From Ktedonobacter sp. SOSP1-85 (GTDB lineage Bacteria; Chloroflexota; Ktedonobacteria; Ktedonobacterales; Ktedonobacteraceae): a stretch of 64,000 bases of DNA. The notes beneath the pieces are model-generated. The model saw only the letters and a program-made list of their open reading frames with translations. It was not told where the DNA came from and made no database searches. The stretch is from the NCBI RefSeq assembly GCF_016587415.1, contig NZ_BNJI01000001.1, positions 62,001 to 126,000 of the forward strand, given 5' to 3'. A program made the translations under genes and the position numbers. How positions within the stretch are numbered: position 1 is the stretch's first letter; every line of letters starts with the position of its first letter. This document shows positions 9,209 through 17,604 of the stretch, in pieces.

Positions 9209-9469
9209 ATGGCTATGGACACTCCCTTCGAGATACTGCTCCCCGATGGTCGCCACATCCGTCTGACACCGGAGCAAGCCCTGGAATTTGTTGCCTGGCT
9301 TGCTCCACACATGTCTGACCTCCCAGAGGCCCTCGCCACCTGGCTCGCACAACAACATCCTCCCTCCCGCGACCTGCCGCCACTTGAACCTTACTGCGTG
9401 GTTGAACGCTCCCCCTTCGACGGCCGTTATTACATCGCCGATGCAGGTCTCGATATCCCGGATTTGTGA
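9209..9469 (+). CDS. Hypothetical small protein (86 aa)
   Basis: Not recognised. The start is strongly supported: AAGGAG is followed by six bases and ATG. The product begins MAMDTPFEILLPDGRHIRL and contains a short helix EQALEFVAWLAPHM, Pro-rich linkers and a Tyr-rich end (DGRYYIADAG). No membrane segment is seen. The RHIRLTPEQALEF pattern resembles small adaptor-like proteins, but that is only a general similarity. Confidence 0.65.
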   Translation: MAMDTPFEILLPDGRHIRLTPEQALEFVAWLAPHMSDLPEALATWLAQQHPPSRDLPPLEPYCVVERSPFDGRYYIADAGLDIPDL

Positions 9470-9977
9470 ATCCAGCACACACCCATTGTCCCTTCTGGAG
9501 AAAACGACACACGGCCGCCCAGCAGACGCATATACCACTGCGTACACCACAACAACTCAAAGAAATACGAAGCGGAGAAGCAGGGAAAGCAGCATCCAGA
9601 GCACTCCCAATCCTGTCAAGAGCGCAGAACCAGCAGCACACATTGCAAGCGACGAAGCCGAAACAAACGTACCATCTTCCGGTACTCGTTTTCTTGCTCG
9701 TCCATGACGTGAACCTCTTTCGTTCTGCAGGGAGGACAGAGAAGCCCTAGCATTCTTACGTACCAGTGCCAGGGAGCGTTGCGTCAACCAGGCGCGAGAA
9801 AGCATCTCTTCTGACCTCACTCTGTGACCGTCACACCCTCGCACTATTACGGACTAGTTTTCCCCCATACACAAACCAATCGACATCCATCCTCCTTGGG
9901 CAGGTCATCCCTCCCCAAGCACTCGCCCTGACTCCACCTGGAGAACTGGGGGATTAAGGCGCCTGGCTCTCCACTCC

Positions 9978-10151
9978 TCATGGCCCCCTCTTTTTCTCAT
10001 TCGGAGCCATTTGGTCCCCTTTTCTTTTATCAACAACACCATTGAGCCAGCCTCCTTCCATCTCCTCAAGGAAATCATTCATCTCATCTAACCACAGGAA
10101 ATCATGAAGTGCCCGGCCGAACCAGGCGCGCCCTTGCTCGCTCTGCCTCAT
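9978..10151 (-). CDS. Possible small protein (57 aa)
   Basis: Weakly supported. An ATG at 10151 follows GAGGAGG at about 12 bases. The peptide (MRQSEQGRAWFGRALHDFLW, then acidic and polar residues) has a plausible helical composition but no recognisable family. An in-frame ATG at 10172 overlaps the ribosome site. It may be spurious. Confidence 0.35.
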   Translation of the reverse strand: MRQSEQGRAWFGRALHDFLWLDEMNDFLEEMEGGWLNGVVDKRKGDQMAPNEKKRGP

Positions 10152-10777
10152 CAAAACACTTTTCCTCCTCATTCTAACATTATCAGCATCTCATGTCATA
10201 TCCACCCCGATGCACATGAGAACACCACTCCTCAGCCCTAAAACAAGAAAAATCCGCTGGCAGCAACACCCCCAGCGGATTCTCTGAGCCTACCCAGACC
10301 TGGCCAGGCTCGACAGCGATAGAAGAAAAGGCATGCACCCCATTGCCTGGTCAAGGCCTCCTCCGGGCACGCAAAAAGCAAGGAGAAGAGACAACGAGAC
10401 AACGGCACTCATCAGAGAGAGCAGCACCAGGCACCAGGTTCTCATTCCCTCATAACTCACCATCAATCCCCTTTCTCCCTCCATTGGCACACGTTCCTCA
10501 TCACGACCCGGAGCACAGGAACACAAGGACCCCACCGCAGCGGCATTGTTTTTCGCTGCTCACGCAGTCGCTGCCTTCCTTGCTTCATCCCTCTGTTCCG
10601 GCCCTGTTCCGGTCCTGTTCCAGTCCTGTTCCAGTCTCCTTCTGAAACGAGATGTTAGCATTCATCAAACCGTTCAAGATGCGCTTGCGACCAGGCATCC
10701 ACAAGGCCACAAGAACTCATTCACTCGAGCCTGTTCTCACGCCGGCAAGCACACCGCAACACGAAAGGAGACAGATA
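10152..10777. other. Intergenic region with one hairpin
   Basis: No supported gene. A 10-bp perfect stem (10251-10260 with 10272-10281) can act as a terminator in either direction. Three near-identical short TCCGGTCCTGTTCCAG-like units occur at 10595-10640. The ribosome site for 10778 is at 10764-10770. Confidence 0.45.
10251..10281. terminator. Hairpin, 10-bp stem
   Basis: AATCCGCTGG at 10251-10260 pairs with CCAGCGGATT at 10272-10281 across an 11-nt loop; A-rich sequence precedes and T-rich sequence follows. It lies between the minus-strand ORF region and the plus-strand secreted-protein genes. Confidence 0.5.
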
Positions 10778-11486
10778 ATGATCGCTTTGCAAGCACTCCT
10801 CGCCTCATTCCAAGCGAAGCGTGGTCTTATTTCAGCCGCGCTCGCTCGTGGGCTGGTCACGCTCTCGCTTGCATTGGGCTTACTCGCAGGCCTCCCGGCA
10901 TTCGCCCTGGCCGCCTCGCATGACGCCCCCAGCCCCGTTCCCCATACCATATGCGCACACACTCCCCTTCCTCCTGGGTGGGTGATCGTGGATGAGTGAG
11001 CAGATTGGACGCAGTGTGGAAGTCCCTGGAGCGGCCCCAATGTCCTGGCGATTGCTCCCCCCCACAACCCAGCAAACCGTCTGCGTCAATTCCCCTCTCC
11101 CTAGCGAGTTTGTCATCACTGCGGAAGCAGTGAATGTGAACCGTTGTCAGAGAGATTTTTTTCAACCGCTAGGCGCAACCAAAACCATCACACCCTTCTC
11201 CAACCAGTCCAATCCCATTGATGTCTGTGTCGATTCTCCCATTCCACCTGGCGCAACCATCGTCGCCGAGTACCGGGTTACAGATCGCCCCAATGCGGCA
11301 CTCACCTGTGTAAGAGGCATTGGCATCATCCAAAAGACAGTGCAATTCCCCAGTGGAAATCCCATGTATGTCTGCGCAGATTCACCCATTCCCGACGGCT
11401 ATCAGGTCGTCAGAAATGCCTATGCCCAAAATTGCCGCACCGACAACGGCGCCTCCAAACTCATTGCACCGCAAACTACCCCATAG
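10778..11486 (+). pseudogene. Broken gene for a secreted Cys-containing repeat protein
   Basis: ATG 10778 follows AAAGGAG at seven bases and opens a clear signal peptide (GLVTLSLALGLLAGLPAFAL). The first repeat (ICAHTPLPPGWVIVDE) then meets TGA at 10997-10999. In the same frame beyond the stop the repeat continues sensibly (DWTQCGSPWSGPNVLAIAP) up to a run of seven C at 11057-11063, where the frame must shift to reach TVCVNSPLPSEFVITAEAVN. Later repeats read VCVDSPIPPGATIVAEY and VCADSPIPDGYQVVRNAY. So one nonsense change and one homopolymer length change separate the signal peptide from three intact repeats. Unit pattern: (V/I)C(A/V)(D/N)SP(L/I)Px(G), then VIxAE and a second Cys. The function is unknown. 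A sequencing error is the alternative for the C7 shift. Confidence 0.65.
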
Positions 11487-11583
11487 CTCTCAGAGAGAAA
11501 AGCGCAGCGCACTCTCTTTCCTGGCATAGATCAAACGCAGACAAAAACAACGAGACAAAGATAACGAAAGGATACGATAACCC

Positions 11584-12330
11584 ATGACGCTACGATCTCT
11601 GATAGGCCTCCTGGCGCTAGGACTACTCCTCCCAACACTCACGTCGAGTCTGTTCTGGCATGACACTGTTCATGGAAGCACGCAACCAACGCATCCTGGG
11701 CTGGCAATTCCTCTTCCTCATGCCAGCATCATGGACCTGGCGAACGCATTCACACTTGAGGAACGCACCCAAGACACTGCCAGCCAGCCGTATGACTCCC
11801 GTCCTTGCGCCCAGCAGCCATCACCAGGACACTGCAATGGCGTCCTTCCCATCATTCCTCACTTCTCTCCTGATAGCCGCGATGCTGGAAATGGCTATTG
11901 CTTTGATCATCAGCCCCAAATTATGGAGGACCAACAAATTCCTGATGCCATGGGCCAAACCATGGTCGACTTTCAATTATGGTACTTCACAGGCTGCAAA
12001 AGCTACGCCGCCCATCTGATTGCGACCCCTGGCGCAAATGGGCAACAACCAACGCTCCAACTTCAGGTCGATCAATATACCGGCAGTGGCATTCTCAATG
12101 GAATTACCCAACTCTTCTGGCATGTAGGAGGGGAAGATAAGCTGTTCCCTTCAGCCACACAAGCCATCGGTCCCCTCCAGGATCATGAGATCCGGTCTCC
12201 CATGCTCTATAGTCCAGATGCCCCCGTCCAGGCAACCACAACACTGCAAGTCAACAATCAACCCTATGTGGCTTTTAGTAGCTACTATGCTGCTGGACAC
12301 CCCACAACCATCAATGGGCAAAGCTCCTAA
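11584..12330 (+). CDS. Secreted protein, paralogue of the next gene (DUF2690-like)
   Basis: 248 residues. An N-terminal hydrophobic helix (RSLIGLLALGLLLPTLTSSL) acts as signal peptide or anchor. The mature part contains YDSRPCAQQPSPGHCNGVLP, a CFD motif and DFQLWYFTGCKSYAAHLIA. The last segment resembles the DUF2690 pattern (a strand, aromatic residues, then a single Cys and a basic or aromatic tail), which is an inference. An AAAGGATA ribosome site precedes the ATG. The core is clearly related to the protein at 12587-13348, so the two arose by tandem duplication; both follow the broken secreted gene at 10778. Confidence 0.75.
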   Translation: MTLRSLIGLLALGLLLPTLTSSLFWHDTVHGSTQPTHPGLAIPLPHASIMDLANAFTLEERTQDTASQPYDSRPCAQQPSPGHCNGVLPIIPHFSPDSRDAGNGYCFDHQPQIMEDQQIPDAMGQTMVDFQLWYFTGCKSYAAHLIATPGANGQQPTLQLQVDQYTGSGILNGITQLFWHVGGEDKLFPSATQAIGPLQDHEIRSPMLYSPDAPVQATTTLQVNNQPYVAFSSYYAAGHPTTINGQSS

Positions 12331-12586
12331 GTATAGTTCGCTCCTGCGTGTTCCTGCTCATCACACAGGAGCGAGCCACATACAGGCACCAACCAAGCGC
12401 CAACCAGCACACCAGAAAGGTCAGGCCCTGAAACACACGATGAATGAACATCCAACACTCACTCGCGCCGCTCGCCAGCACACCGCGCGCATGAAATACA
12501 CACAGACAACGCAGACCACACAGACACACCATCACCCACCTTCCAGTGTCCCCACAAAGACACTCCGCGAAAGGAGCAGAAGCGAC

Positions 12587-13348
12587 ATGAAAAGACGATC
12601 CCTGCTTGGACTCCTGGCACTCGTCCTCCTCCTCCAAATCCTCATCCTGGGAAGCTTCTGGGCGACCATGAACATCATGGCAAACCAGAATGCCCACCCG
12701 CGCGCGAAGACAAGCCAGGATACGCACCCTCGCGCGACCATTCCTCCTTCCACGCCCACACGCACCATGGACGCAGCGAACGCCTTCGCCCGTGCAGGCC
12801 ATACCCGTCAGGATGCCACCGCTACCACGACCACCCAGACGTATGACTCCCGTCCTTGTGCCCAGCAGCCATCACCTGAACACTGTAATGGCGTCCTTCC
12901 CCTCATCCCTCACACCCCGCTGAATAGCCGGGAGCATGGCAGTGGCTCTTGCTTCGATCAGCAAATTACCATCATGGAGGACCAACAAATTTCGAACTCC
13001 GCCGGACACACCATCGCCGACTTCCAATTGTGGTTCTTCATCGGCTGCAAAAGCTATGCCGCCCATCTGATTGCAGCACCAGATCAACCACCACCAACTA
13101 TCCAACTCCAGGTGCAACAATATGACGCAGCAACAGCAGCAACAACAGAGAACAAGAACCTGCACCCTTCAGCCACACAAGCCAGCGGCCCGCTTGTGGA
13201 TCAGGAAACCTGGTCTCCCCTGCTCTATAGCCCACACGACCCCGTCCAGGCTTCCATGTCCCTGCGCATCAACCAGCAAACCTATATGGCCCTCACCCAC
13301 TTCTATGCCGCCGGCCAACCCACCTCCATCCACGGACACAGCCAGTAA
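12587..13348 (+). CDS. Secreted protein, tandem paralogue (DUF2690-like)
   Basis: 253 residues from the ATG at 12587, which has AAAGGAG ten bases upstream; the longer open frame to 12185 overlaps the preceding gene and is rejected. It has an N-terminal hydrophobic anchor (RRSLLGLLALVLLLQILILG), then a low-complexity Thr/Pro/Ala linker and a core with YDSRPCAQQPSPEHCNGVLP and DFQLWFFIGCKSYAAHLIA shared with the upstream paralogue. The four Cys positions are conserved between the two, suggesting disulfides outside the cell. It differs from its twin by a short Gln/Thr-rich insert. A hairpin at 13376-13419 lies just after the stop. Confidence 0.78.
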   Translation: MKRRSLLGLLALVLLLQILILGSFWATMNIMANQNAHPRAKTSQDTHPRATIPPSTPTRTMDAANAFARAGHTRQDATATTTTQTYDSRPCAQQPSPEHCNGVLPLIPHTPLNSREHGSGSCFDQQITIMEDQQISNSAGHTIADFQLWFFIGCKSYAAHLIAAPDQPPPTIQLQVQQYDAATAATTENKNLHPSATQASGPLVDQETWSPLLYSPHDPVQASMSLRINQQTYMALTHFYAAGQPTSIHGHSQ

Positions 13349-13375
13349 CCATGGCTTCCAGTCGCGAACACAAGG

Positions 13376-13465
13376 GAACGAGCGGGAAGGCAAACACCGC
13401 GTTCAAAACCCGCTCGTTCTCTCCCAGGGTTGCCAGGCAACAGCAGGAAGTATCTCATCACCAGC
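13376..13465. repeat. Hairpin plus conserved 54-bp tail, copy A
   Basis: GAACGAGCGGG (13376-13386) pairs with CCCGCTCGTTC (13409-13419). The right arm leads into a tail 13412-13465 that recurs at 13772-13826 with few changes. The position after the stop at 13348 suggests a terminator-like repetitive extragenic element. Confidence 0.6.
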
Positions 13466-13547
13466 AAGAGCAACACACATGCTCTCTGCTCTTCCAACTC
13501 CAATCGATGACACACGCAAGCTTTTTGACCAGTGGAATTGCTGACGT

Positions 13548-13570
13548 ACACACACACACACACACACACA
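13548..13570. repeat. (AC)n dinucleotide tract
   Basis: Eleven and a half uninterrupted AC units in non-coding DNA between convergent genes. It is prone to slippage and could adopt Z-form; no gene is phase-controlled by it in an obvious way. Confidence 0.9.
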
Positions 13571-13730
13571 TTCATATTGGCAAAGGAAAATGATATGCAT
13601 CGCAACGAACAGAGAACGATCTGGCTGATCGACCAGGTGCTCCGTGTCAATGAAACATCCCCTTATGCTGTCGTGGGCTCGCATCGCTGGTGCAGGTGTG
13701 GGAGGTGCAGGAGGAGGAATGGGAAGTTAG

Positions 13731-13826
13731 AACGAGCGGGTCGTGTTCACCACCACTCTGGTGTTCACCACGCTCGTTCCCTTCTAAGGGGTGCCTGGCA
13801 ACAACAGGAAGCCTCTCATCACCAGC
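13731..13826. repeat. Hairpin plus conserved 55-bp tail, copy B
   Basis: AACGAGCG near 13731 pairs with CGCTCGTT ending near 13779, and the tail 13772-13826 matches copy A (13412-13465). Copy B ends at the stop codon of the minus-strand gene at 13826, so both copies lie at gene 3' ends. Confidence 0.6.
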
Positions 13827-14311
13827 TAGGAGCGTGCAGGCCCAGGCCATGGGATCATCCCTTCCAGGACACGCATCGCCTTGTTCTTGTTTTTGGCAAA
13901 CACCTGGACCCGCGGGAGGAGCTTGGCCGCTTGTGCAAAAGCTGTCACTGCTTCACGATAGTTGCCAGTCATCAGAAGAAGACCTATGCCTTTGAGAAAG
14001 TACACACTCATGAGCGTGTCTGGCCCATGCTCCAAAGCCCGGTTATAGGCGGCCAGCGCCTGGTCGTATGCGCCTTCTAACGCGCATACGACTCCGTCGA
14101 GCATACCAGTATACGGGCTATCGGGAGCAAGCCCACGTAGTTCTTCGTGAAAACTCTCACCAGCGCTACGCCCAAACCGTTGGTAATTTTGCAGTGCCTG
14201 GGTAAACAACCGTTCCAGGTATGCGTGGTCTGATTGAGTAGTGCCTGTCATCATCCTCGTCCAGATTGTATTTACACAAAACAATCTTCGTTCCTGTTCA
14301 TTATACTCCAT
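13826..14311 (-). CDS. TPR-like helical repeat protein
   Basis: 161 residues from ATG 14311; ATGs at 14254 and 14251 are alternatives and none has a good ribosome site. The C-terminal half has two tetratricopeptide-like helix pairs (GVVCALEGAYDQALAAYNRA, then KGIGLLLMTGNYREAVTAFA). No signal peptide or enzyme motif is present, so it is probably a small protein-protein interaction module. It is transcribed toward the secreted-protein genes and shares the intergenic hairpins with them. Confidence 0.65.
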   Translation of the reverse strand: MEYNEQERRLFCVNTIWTRMMTGTTQSDHAYLERLFTQALQNYQRFGRSAGESFHEELRGLAPDSPYTGMLDGVVCALEGAYDQALAAYNRALEHGPDTLMSVYFLKGIGLLLMTGNYREAVTAFAQAAKLLPRVQVFAKNKNKAMRVLEGMIPWPGPARS

Positions 14312-14951
14312 AACATCTTATACATGTTATATATCTCTAAGTGAGTTCGGTATCATTTTTACGATCTAGCCAACGTTACTGTTCATCCGACTATTTTCGT
14401 CCTTTCAATCCTATAAATCACAATTCTCCTCTTCCCATTCTCATTGTAGCAGCCGCTCTTTGCTCACGTCCTGAAGAATATTTCACAGCTCGTCTATGAG
14501 TATTGCATAAATGCAGCTATATAAATTAGTTTCGGCAACTACTCCAAGAGCTATACTTTGAAAAAGCAGCATACGTTTTCGTGTCTATCGAGCGAAAGAG
14601 AGCCCGGGAAAGCCAGGCTGATCACGCTCTCCACCTTGACGTTTTCTCATGAAAGGATGCGCTACGTATGCGCCGGGCAACCACAGGAACACCAGCACTC
14701 GCTGTATGTGAAAGTCATCGATCTCGCGCCAGGTCGCGGGCCCCTGGAGACGCGAGCCTGGATCTTATGAAGCAACACATCCCAAAGCAGCCTGTAAGCT
14801 TGATCAACTCGTTCTCGTCTCCTGATGACAGTGCTGAAGTGGCCTGCCCAATGCGCGCAGGGGAACGCCGTGCGCCCAGATACCATGGCTTTGGCGAATC
14901 CCTCTCAAGAGCGCTGTGTTTTTTTACAGGTTTGCACGTCTCTTGCAAGAG
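14312..14951. other. AT-rich intergenic region
   Basis: No coding frame is supported. The part 14320-14560 is clearly AT-richer than its surroundings and probably holds promoters for the divergent genes on either side. Confidence 0.45.
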
Positions 14952-15203
14952 ATGATGGTTGTTAGCAAAGAAAGCGTAAGGTGCAATATAGCAGATCCGG
15001 AACAACTTGCACGGCTCAAGCGCAGCGTGCTCGAATGGAATACCTGGTGGTCTCCTGACGTCGCTATCGACTTGCGTGAGGCGTGCCTTTTTGGCGCCTC
15101 GCTGAGGGGGGTCAACATCTGTAGAGCCGATCTCAAGGAGGCGAATCTGTGGGGCGCCGATCTGAGTGGAGCCGATCTCGACGAGGCCGATCTGACAAAC
15201 GCA
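14952..15203 (+). pseudogene. Pentapeptide-repeat protein gene, 5' part, split by IS
   Basis: From the tandem ATGs at 14952/14955 the frame encodes a short leader (MVVSKESVRCNIADPEQLAR) with the EWNTWW element common before such domains, then pentapeptide repeats of A(D/N)LxX type (SLRGVNICRADLKEANLWGA, then DLSGADLDEADLTN). At 15202 it enters the IS701-like element and would end on a stop at 15233 with an unrelated tail. If the element and one AAACG copy are removed, the frame continues into 17610 without a change (ADLTNADLGQAHLSGADL). The intact product would be a right-handed beta-helix protein. Confidence 0.85.
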
Positions 15204-15291
15204 CTACAGTTGCACTTCTTTCCCATTCGTTGATCTTCTGCTTCCCAAATAAGTCCTCTTTTTCATCCTCAGAGCTCTCTTCTCAGGCATA

Positions 15292-15323
15292 CTCTTTCTA
15301 GGAGCATGTGCTCCTAGAAAGAG
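15292..15323. promoter_or_regulatory. 15-bp perfect hairpin in transposase leader
   Basis: 15292-15306 pairs exactly with 15309-15323 and ends just before the transposase ribosome site (GAGAGGT) and ATG 15336. Leader hairpins of this kind in IS elements can stop read-through transcription from the target gene from being translated; that role is an inference. Confidence 0.6.
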
Positions 15324-15335
15324 AGGTAATCTTTC

Positions 15336-16643
15336 ATGAATCTTCATCCACACACTACCATTAATGATCTCATGCGCTGGTCTCACCAGCTTTCCTTGCT
15401 TCATGCTCGCATTGCTCCCCACTTTGCTCGGCCCGAACCCAGAAGGCGAGCTCTCGCCTATCTCCAAGGCCTTCTCAGTGCCGTCGAACGCAAAAACAGC
15501 TGGCAGATGGCCGAACACGCACAGGAAGCACGACCCTACGGCATGCAATGCTTGCTCGTTGGCAGCGTTTGGAATGCGGATCGGGTTCGCGACGATATAC
15601 GAGCATATGTCGTTGAGCACTTTGGCGAGCCGCAAGCGATCCTCGCCATCGATGAAACCAGTTTTCCCAAACGCGGTTGCCGCTCCGCAGGTGTACAAGT
15701 GCAATACTGTGGCACCACGGGACAGGTACAAAACTGCCAAGTCGGGGTGTTTCTCTCCTATGTGAGTTCAAAAGGCCACGCCCTCATCGATCGGGAGCTG
15801 TACCTGCCCCTGGATTGGTGTGAAGACGCTCGGCGTTGTCAGGAGGCCGATATTCTTCTGCCAGCTTGTTTTCGCACCAAACCAGAATTGGCCGTGCGCA
15901 TGCTGGAGCGAGCCTGTTCGGCTCAGCTTCCTTTCTCCTGGGTCGTCGCCGATAGCGTGTATGGAGGCAATGATGGACTCCGAGCATGGCTTGAAGAGCA
16001 TCAGACCTCCTACGTCCTTGCCGTCCCCTGTTTTGAACCTGTCAGCATTCGCCTGCCTGATGGATGCCGTCGTCAGATTCAGGTTCGTGAGGCTCCCTTG
16101 CTTCCAGGACAGCAGTGGCAGCGGCTTTCACAAAGCCAAGGAAGCAAAGGTCCACGCCTTTTCGACTGGATGCTGCTTCCCCTCTTGCATCAGTGGCAGG
16201 ACGATGCATGCTACCACCTCCTTGTGCGCCGCTCCATCACTGATCCTTCTGATCTCGCCTTTTTTCTCGTCTTTGCTCCCCCCAAGACCTCGCTCATGCA
16301 ACTGGTCCGGGTCATCGGTATGCGCTGGCACATTGAAGAGCATTTTCAGGCGAGCAAAGATCTGGGTCTCGATCACTATCAAGTTCGCAGTTCCATCGGC
16401 TGGTACAGGCACGTCACCCTCGTCTTGTTGGCTCATGCCTTCCTTCGCGTGATCTGTGCTCAGCAACCCTCACCCTCTTCTCTGGCAGCCTTGACCATTC
16501 CCGAAGTACGGCATCTGCTTGGCTCTCTGCTCTGGTTTTCATCTCCCCAGGTTTCATTCGTCCTTGCATGGTCTGCTTGGCGGAGAAGGCACCGTCATCG
16601 AGCCTCCCGCTCTCACCAATTGGCTCGCTTCAAAGCAGGCTGA
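15336..16643 (+). CDS. IS701-family transposase
   Basis: 435 residues, full length. The DDE triad is visible: Asp in AILAIDETSFPKRG, Asp in WVVADSVYGG, and Glu in MRWHIEEHFQASKDLGLDHY. The segment GVQVQYCGTTGQVQNCQVGV is typical of the IS701 (DDE_5) group. The GAGAGGT ribosome site lies between the leader hairpin and the ATG. It catalyses cut-and-paste transposition of the element that carries it. Confidence 0.93.
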   Translation: MNLHPHTTINDLMRWSHQLSLLHARIAPHFARPEPRRRALAYLQGLLSAVERKNSWQMAEHAQEARPYGMQCLLVGSVWNADRVRDDIRAYVVEHFGEPQAILAIDETSFPKRGCRSAGVQVQYCGTTGQVQNCQVGVFLSYVSSKGHALIDRELYLPLDWCEDARRCQEADILLPACFRTKPELAVRMLERACSAQLPFSWVVADSVYGGNDGLRAWLEEHQTSYVLAVPCFEPVSIRLPDGCRRQIQVREAPLLPGQQWQRLSQSQGSKGPRLFDWMLLPLLHQWQDDACYHLLVRRSITDPSDLAFFLVFAPPKTSLMQLVRVIGMRWHIEEHFQASKDLGLDHYQVRSSIGWYRHVTLVLLAHAFLRVICAQQPSPSSLAALTIPEVRHLLGSLLWFSSPQVSFVLAWSAWRRRHRHRASRSHQLARFKAG

Positions 16644-16741
16644 CGAGATTGGCCGATCTCATGCCCTCGATTCCCTGTTTTTTCTGGATAATCTCCCGGC
16701 AGTCCCTGTATCTTTCCTGCTTTCGAAAGGAGGTCCTTTTC

Positions 16742-17539
16742 ATGATCTTTCTCGCCCAACACATCTGTTGTCGCCTGCTTGGTATTGATCCCAAAACGCT
16801 GCGCCGCTGGGCAGCCCTCGCCCAGATCGCCTTCCTCAAGAGTCCTCTCGATGCTCGCCTGCGGTGCTTGACCCCGGCCTCTCTTCAGTATCTTGCTACC
16901 ATCCATGATCGCCCTCTCGATCCATCCCTCGTCCCTGGTGAAATCCCTTCTTCAGAGAAGCTCAATGCTCCTCATGCTGAACCCGATCCTCTACAGGAAC
17001 CATCAGCGTCCCTCGTCCATTTGCAGCAGCTCGTCGAAACGTTGCAACTCCAGGTCAGCCAACTCGCCTTGGACCTCCTGCAGGAGCGTAGGAGGCGCGA
17101 AGAACAGGAGCAGAAGACGAGGCAGATTCTGCTTTCCTCTCAGCCGAGTGCATCCAAAGAAGCCAGTCCGAAAGATCCCCACATGCAGGACCCTCCGAAA
17201 CCGGCTCCTTCCTCACGCAAAGGCCGCCCTCGCGCCCTCATTCCTCTCATTGCCGCGCAATCAGATGGCTCGTATCTCGTCATCTGCCCACAGCATGGCG
17301 AACTGCACATCCCTCCCGATTCTCGCCAGTGGTTCACCTGGCTCGATACGCTCTCCTCTTTCCGCTTTCTTGGGCAGCAGGGGCGTCTGAGCACATACCG
17401 CAAACAAGGGAAAGCTTCCTGGATGGCCTACCGTCGCCTCCACGGTCATGTTTCTCAATTCTCTCTTGGCACAACCAATCAGCTCACCATTGCCCATCTT
17501 GAACATATGGCCTCCTTGCTCCAAACGCCTGCATCCTAA
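16742..17539 (+). CDS. IS accessory protein: MerR-like HTH, coiled coil, C-terminal domain shared with a MalT-like regulator
   Basis: 265 residues; ATG 16742 follows AAAGGAGG. Residues 1-55 (LLGIDPKTLRRWAALAQI, then LTPASLQYLATIHDRP) look like a MerR/excisionase-type helix-turn-helix. Residues 90-130 form a coiled coil (LHLQQLVETLQLQVS, then LLQERRRREEQEQKT). A basic linker follows, then a domain from about residue 170 to 262 with WFTWLDTLSSFRFLGQQGRL, WMAYRRLHG and LGTTNQLTIAHLEHMA. The same order of motifs occurs in residues about 8-105 of the regulator at 27867. The wording resembles arm-type DNA-binding domains of integrases, so the protein may bind the element's ends. It has no catalytic residues. 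Confidence 0.75.
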   Translation: MIFLAQHICCRLLGIDPKTLRRWAALAQIAFLKSPLDARLRCLTPASLQYLATIHDRPLDPSLVPGEIPSSEKLNAPHAEPDPLQEPSASLVHLQQLVETLQLQVSQLALDLLQERRRREEQEQKTRQILLSSQPSASKEASPKDPHMQDPPKPAPSSRKGRPRALIPLIAAQSDGSYLVICPQHGELHIPPDSRQWFTWLDTLSSFRFLGQQGRLSTYRKQGKASWMAYRRLHGHVSQFSLGTTNQLTIAHLEHMASLLQTPAS

Positions 17540-17604
17540 TATCCGCCACATCTCTCCGAGCTCTCTTCTGTTCCCCATATGCTCCAACAAGTGCAACTGT
17601 AGTG

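Larger units (their letters stand above)
15202..17604 (+). mobile_element. IS701-like insertion sequence, 2403 bp, apparently complete
   Basis: Terminal inverted repeats of 16 bp (CACTACAGTTGCACTT) lie at 15202-15217 and 17589-17604, flanked by the direct repeat AAACG at 15197-15201 and 17605-17609. It carries a transposase and a second, accessory gene on the same strand. Both are uninterrupted, so the element may still be active and is a recent arrival relative to the host gene it splits. Confidence 0.92.

Noticed and set aside
8678..9550. 290-residue minus-strand frame extending the gene at 8678-9118
   Set aside because: The added part runs antisense through 9209-9469, which has a strong ribosome site, and GGAGG precedes ATG 9118.
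12185..12586. N-terminal extension of the second secreted paralogue
   Set aside because: It overlaps the preceding gene and intergenic DNA; a ribosome site and signal peptide start at 12587.
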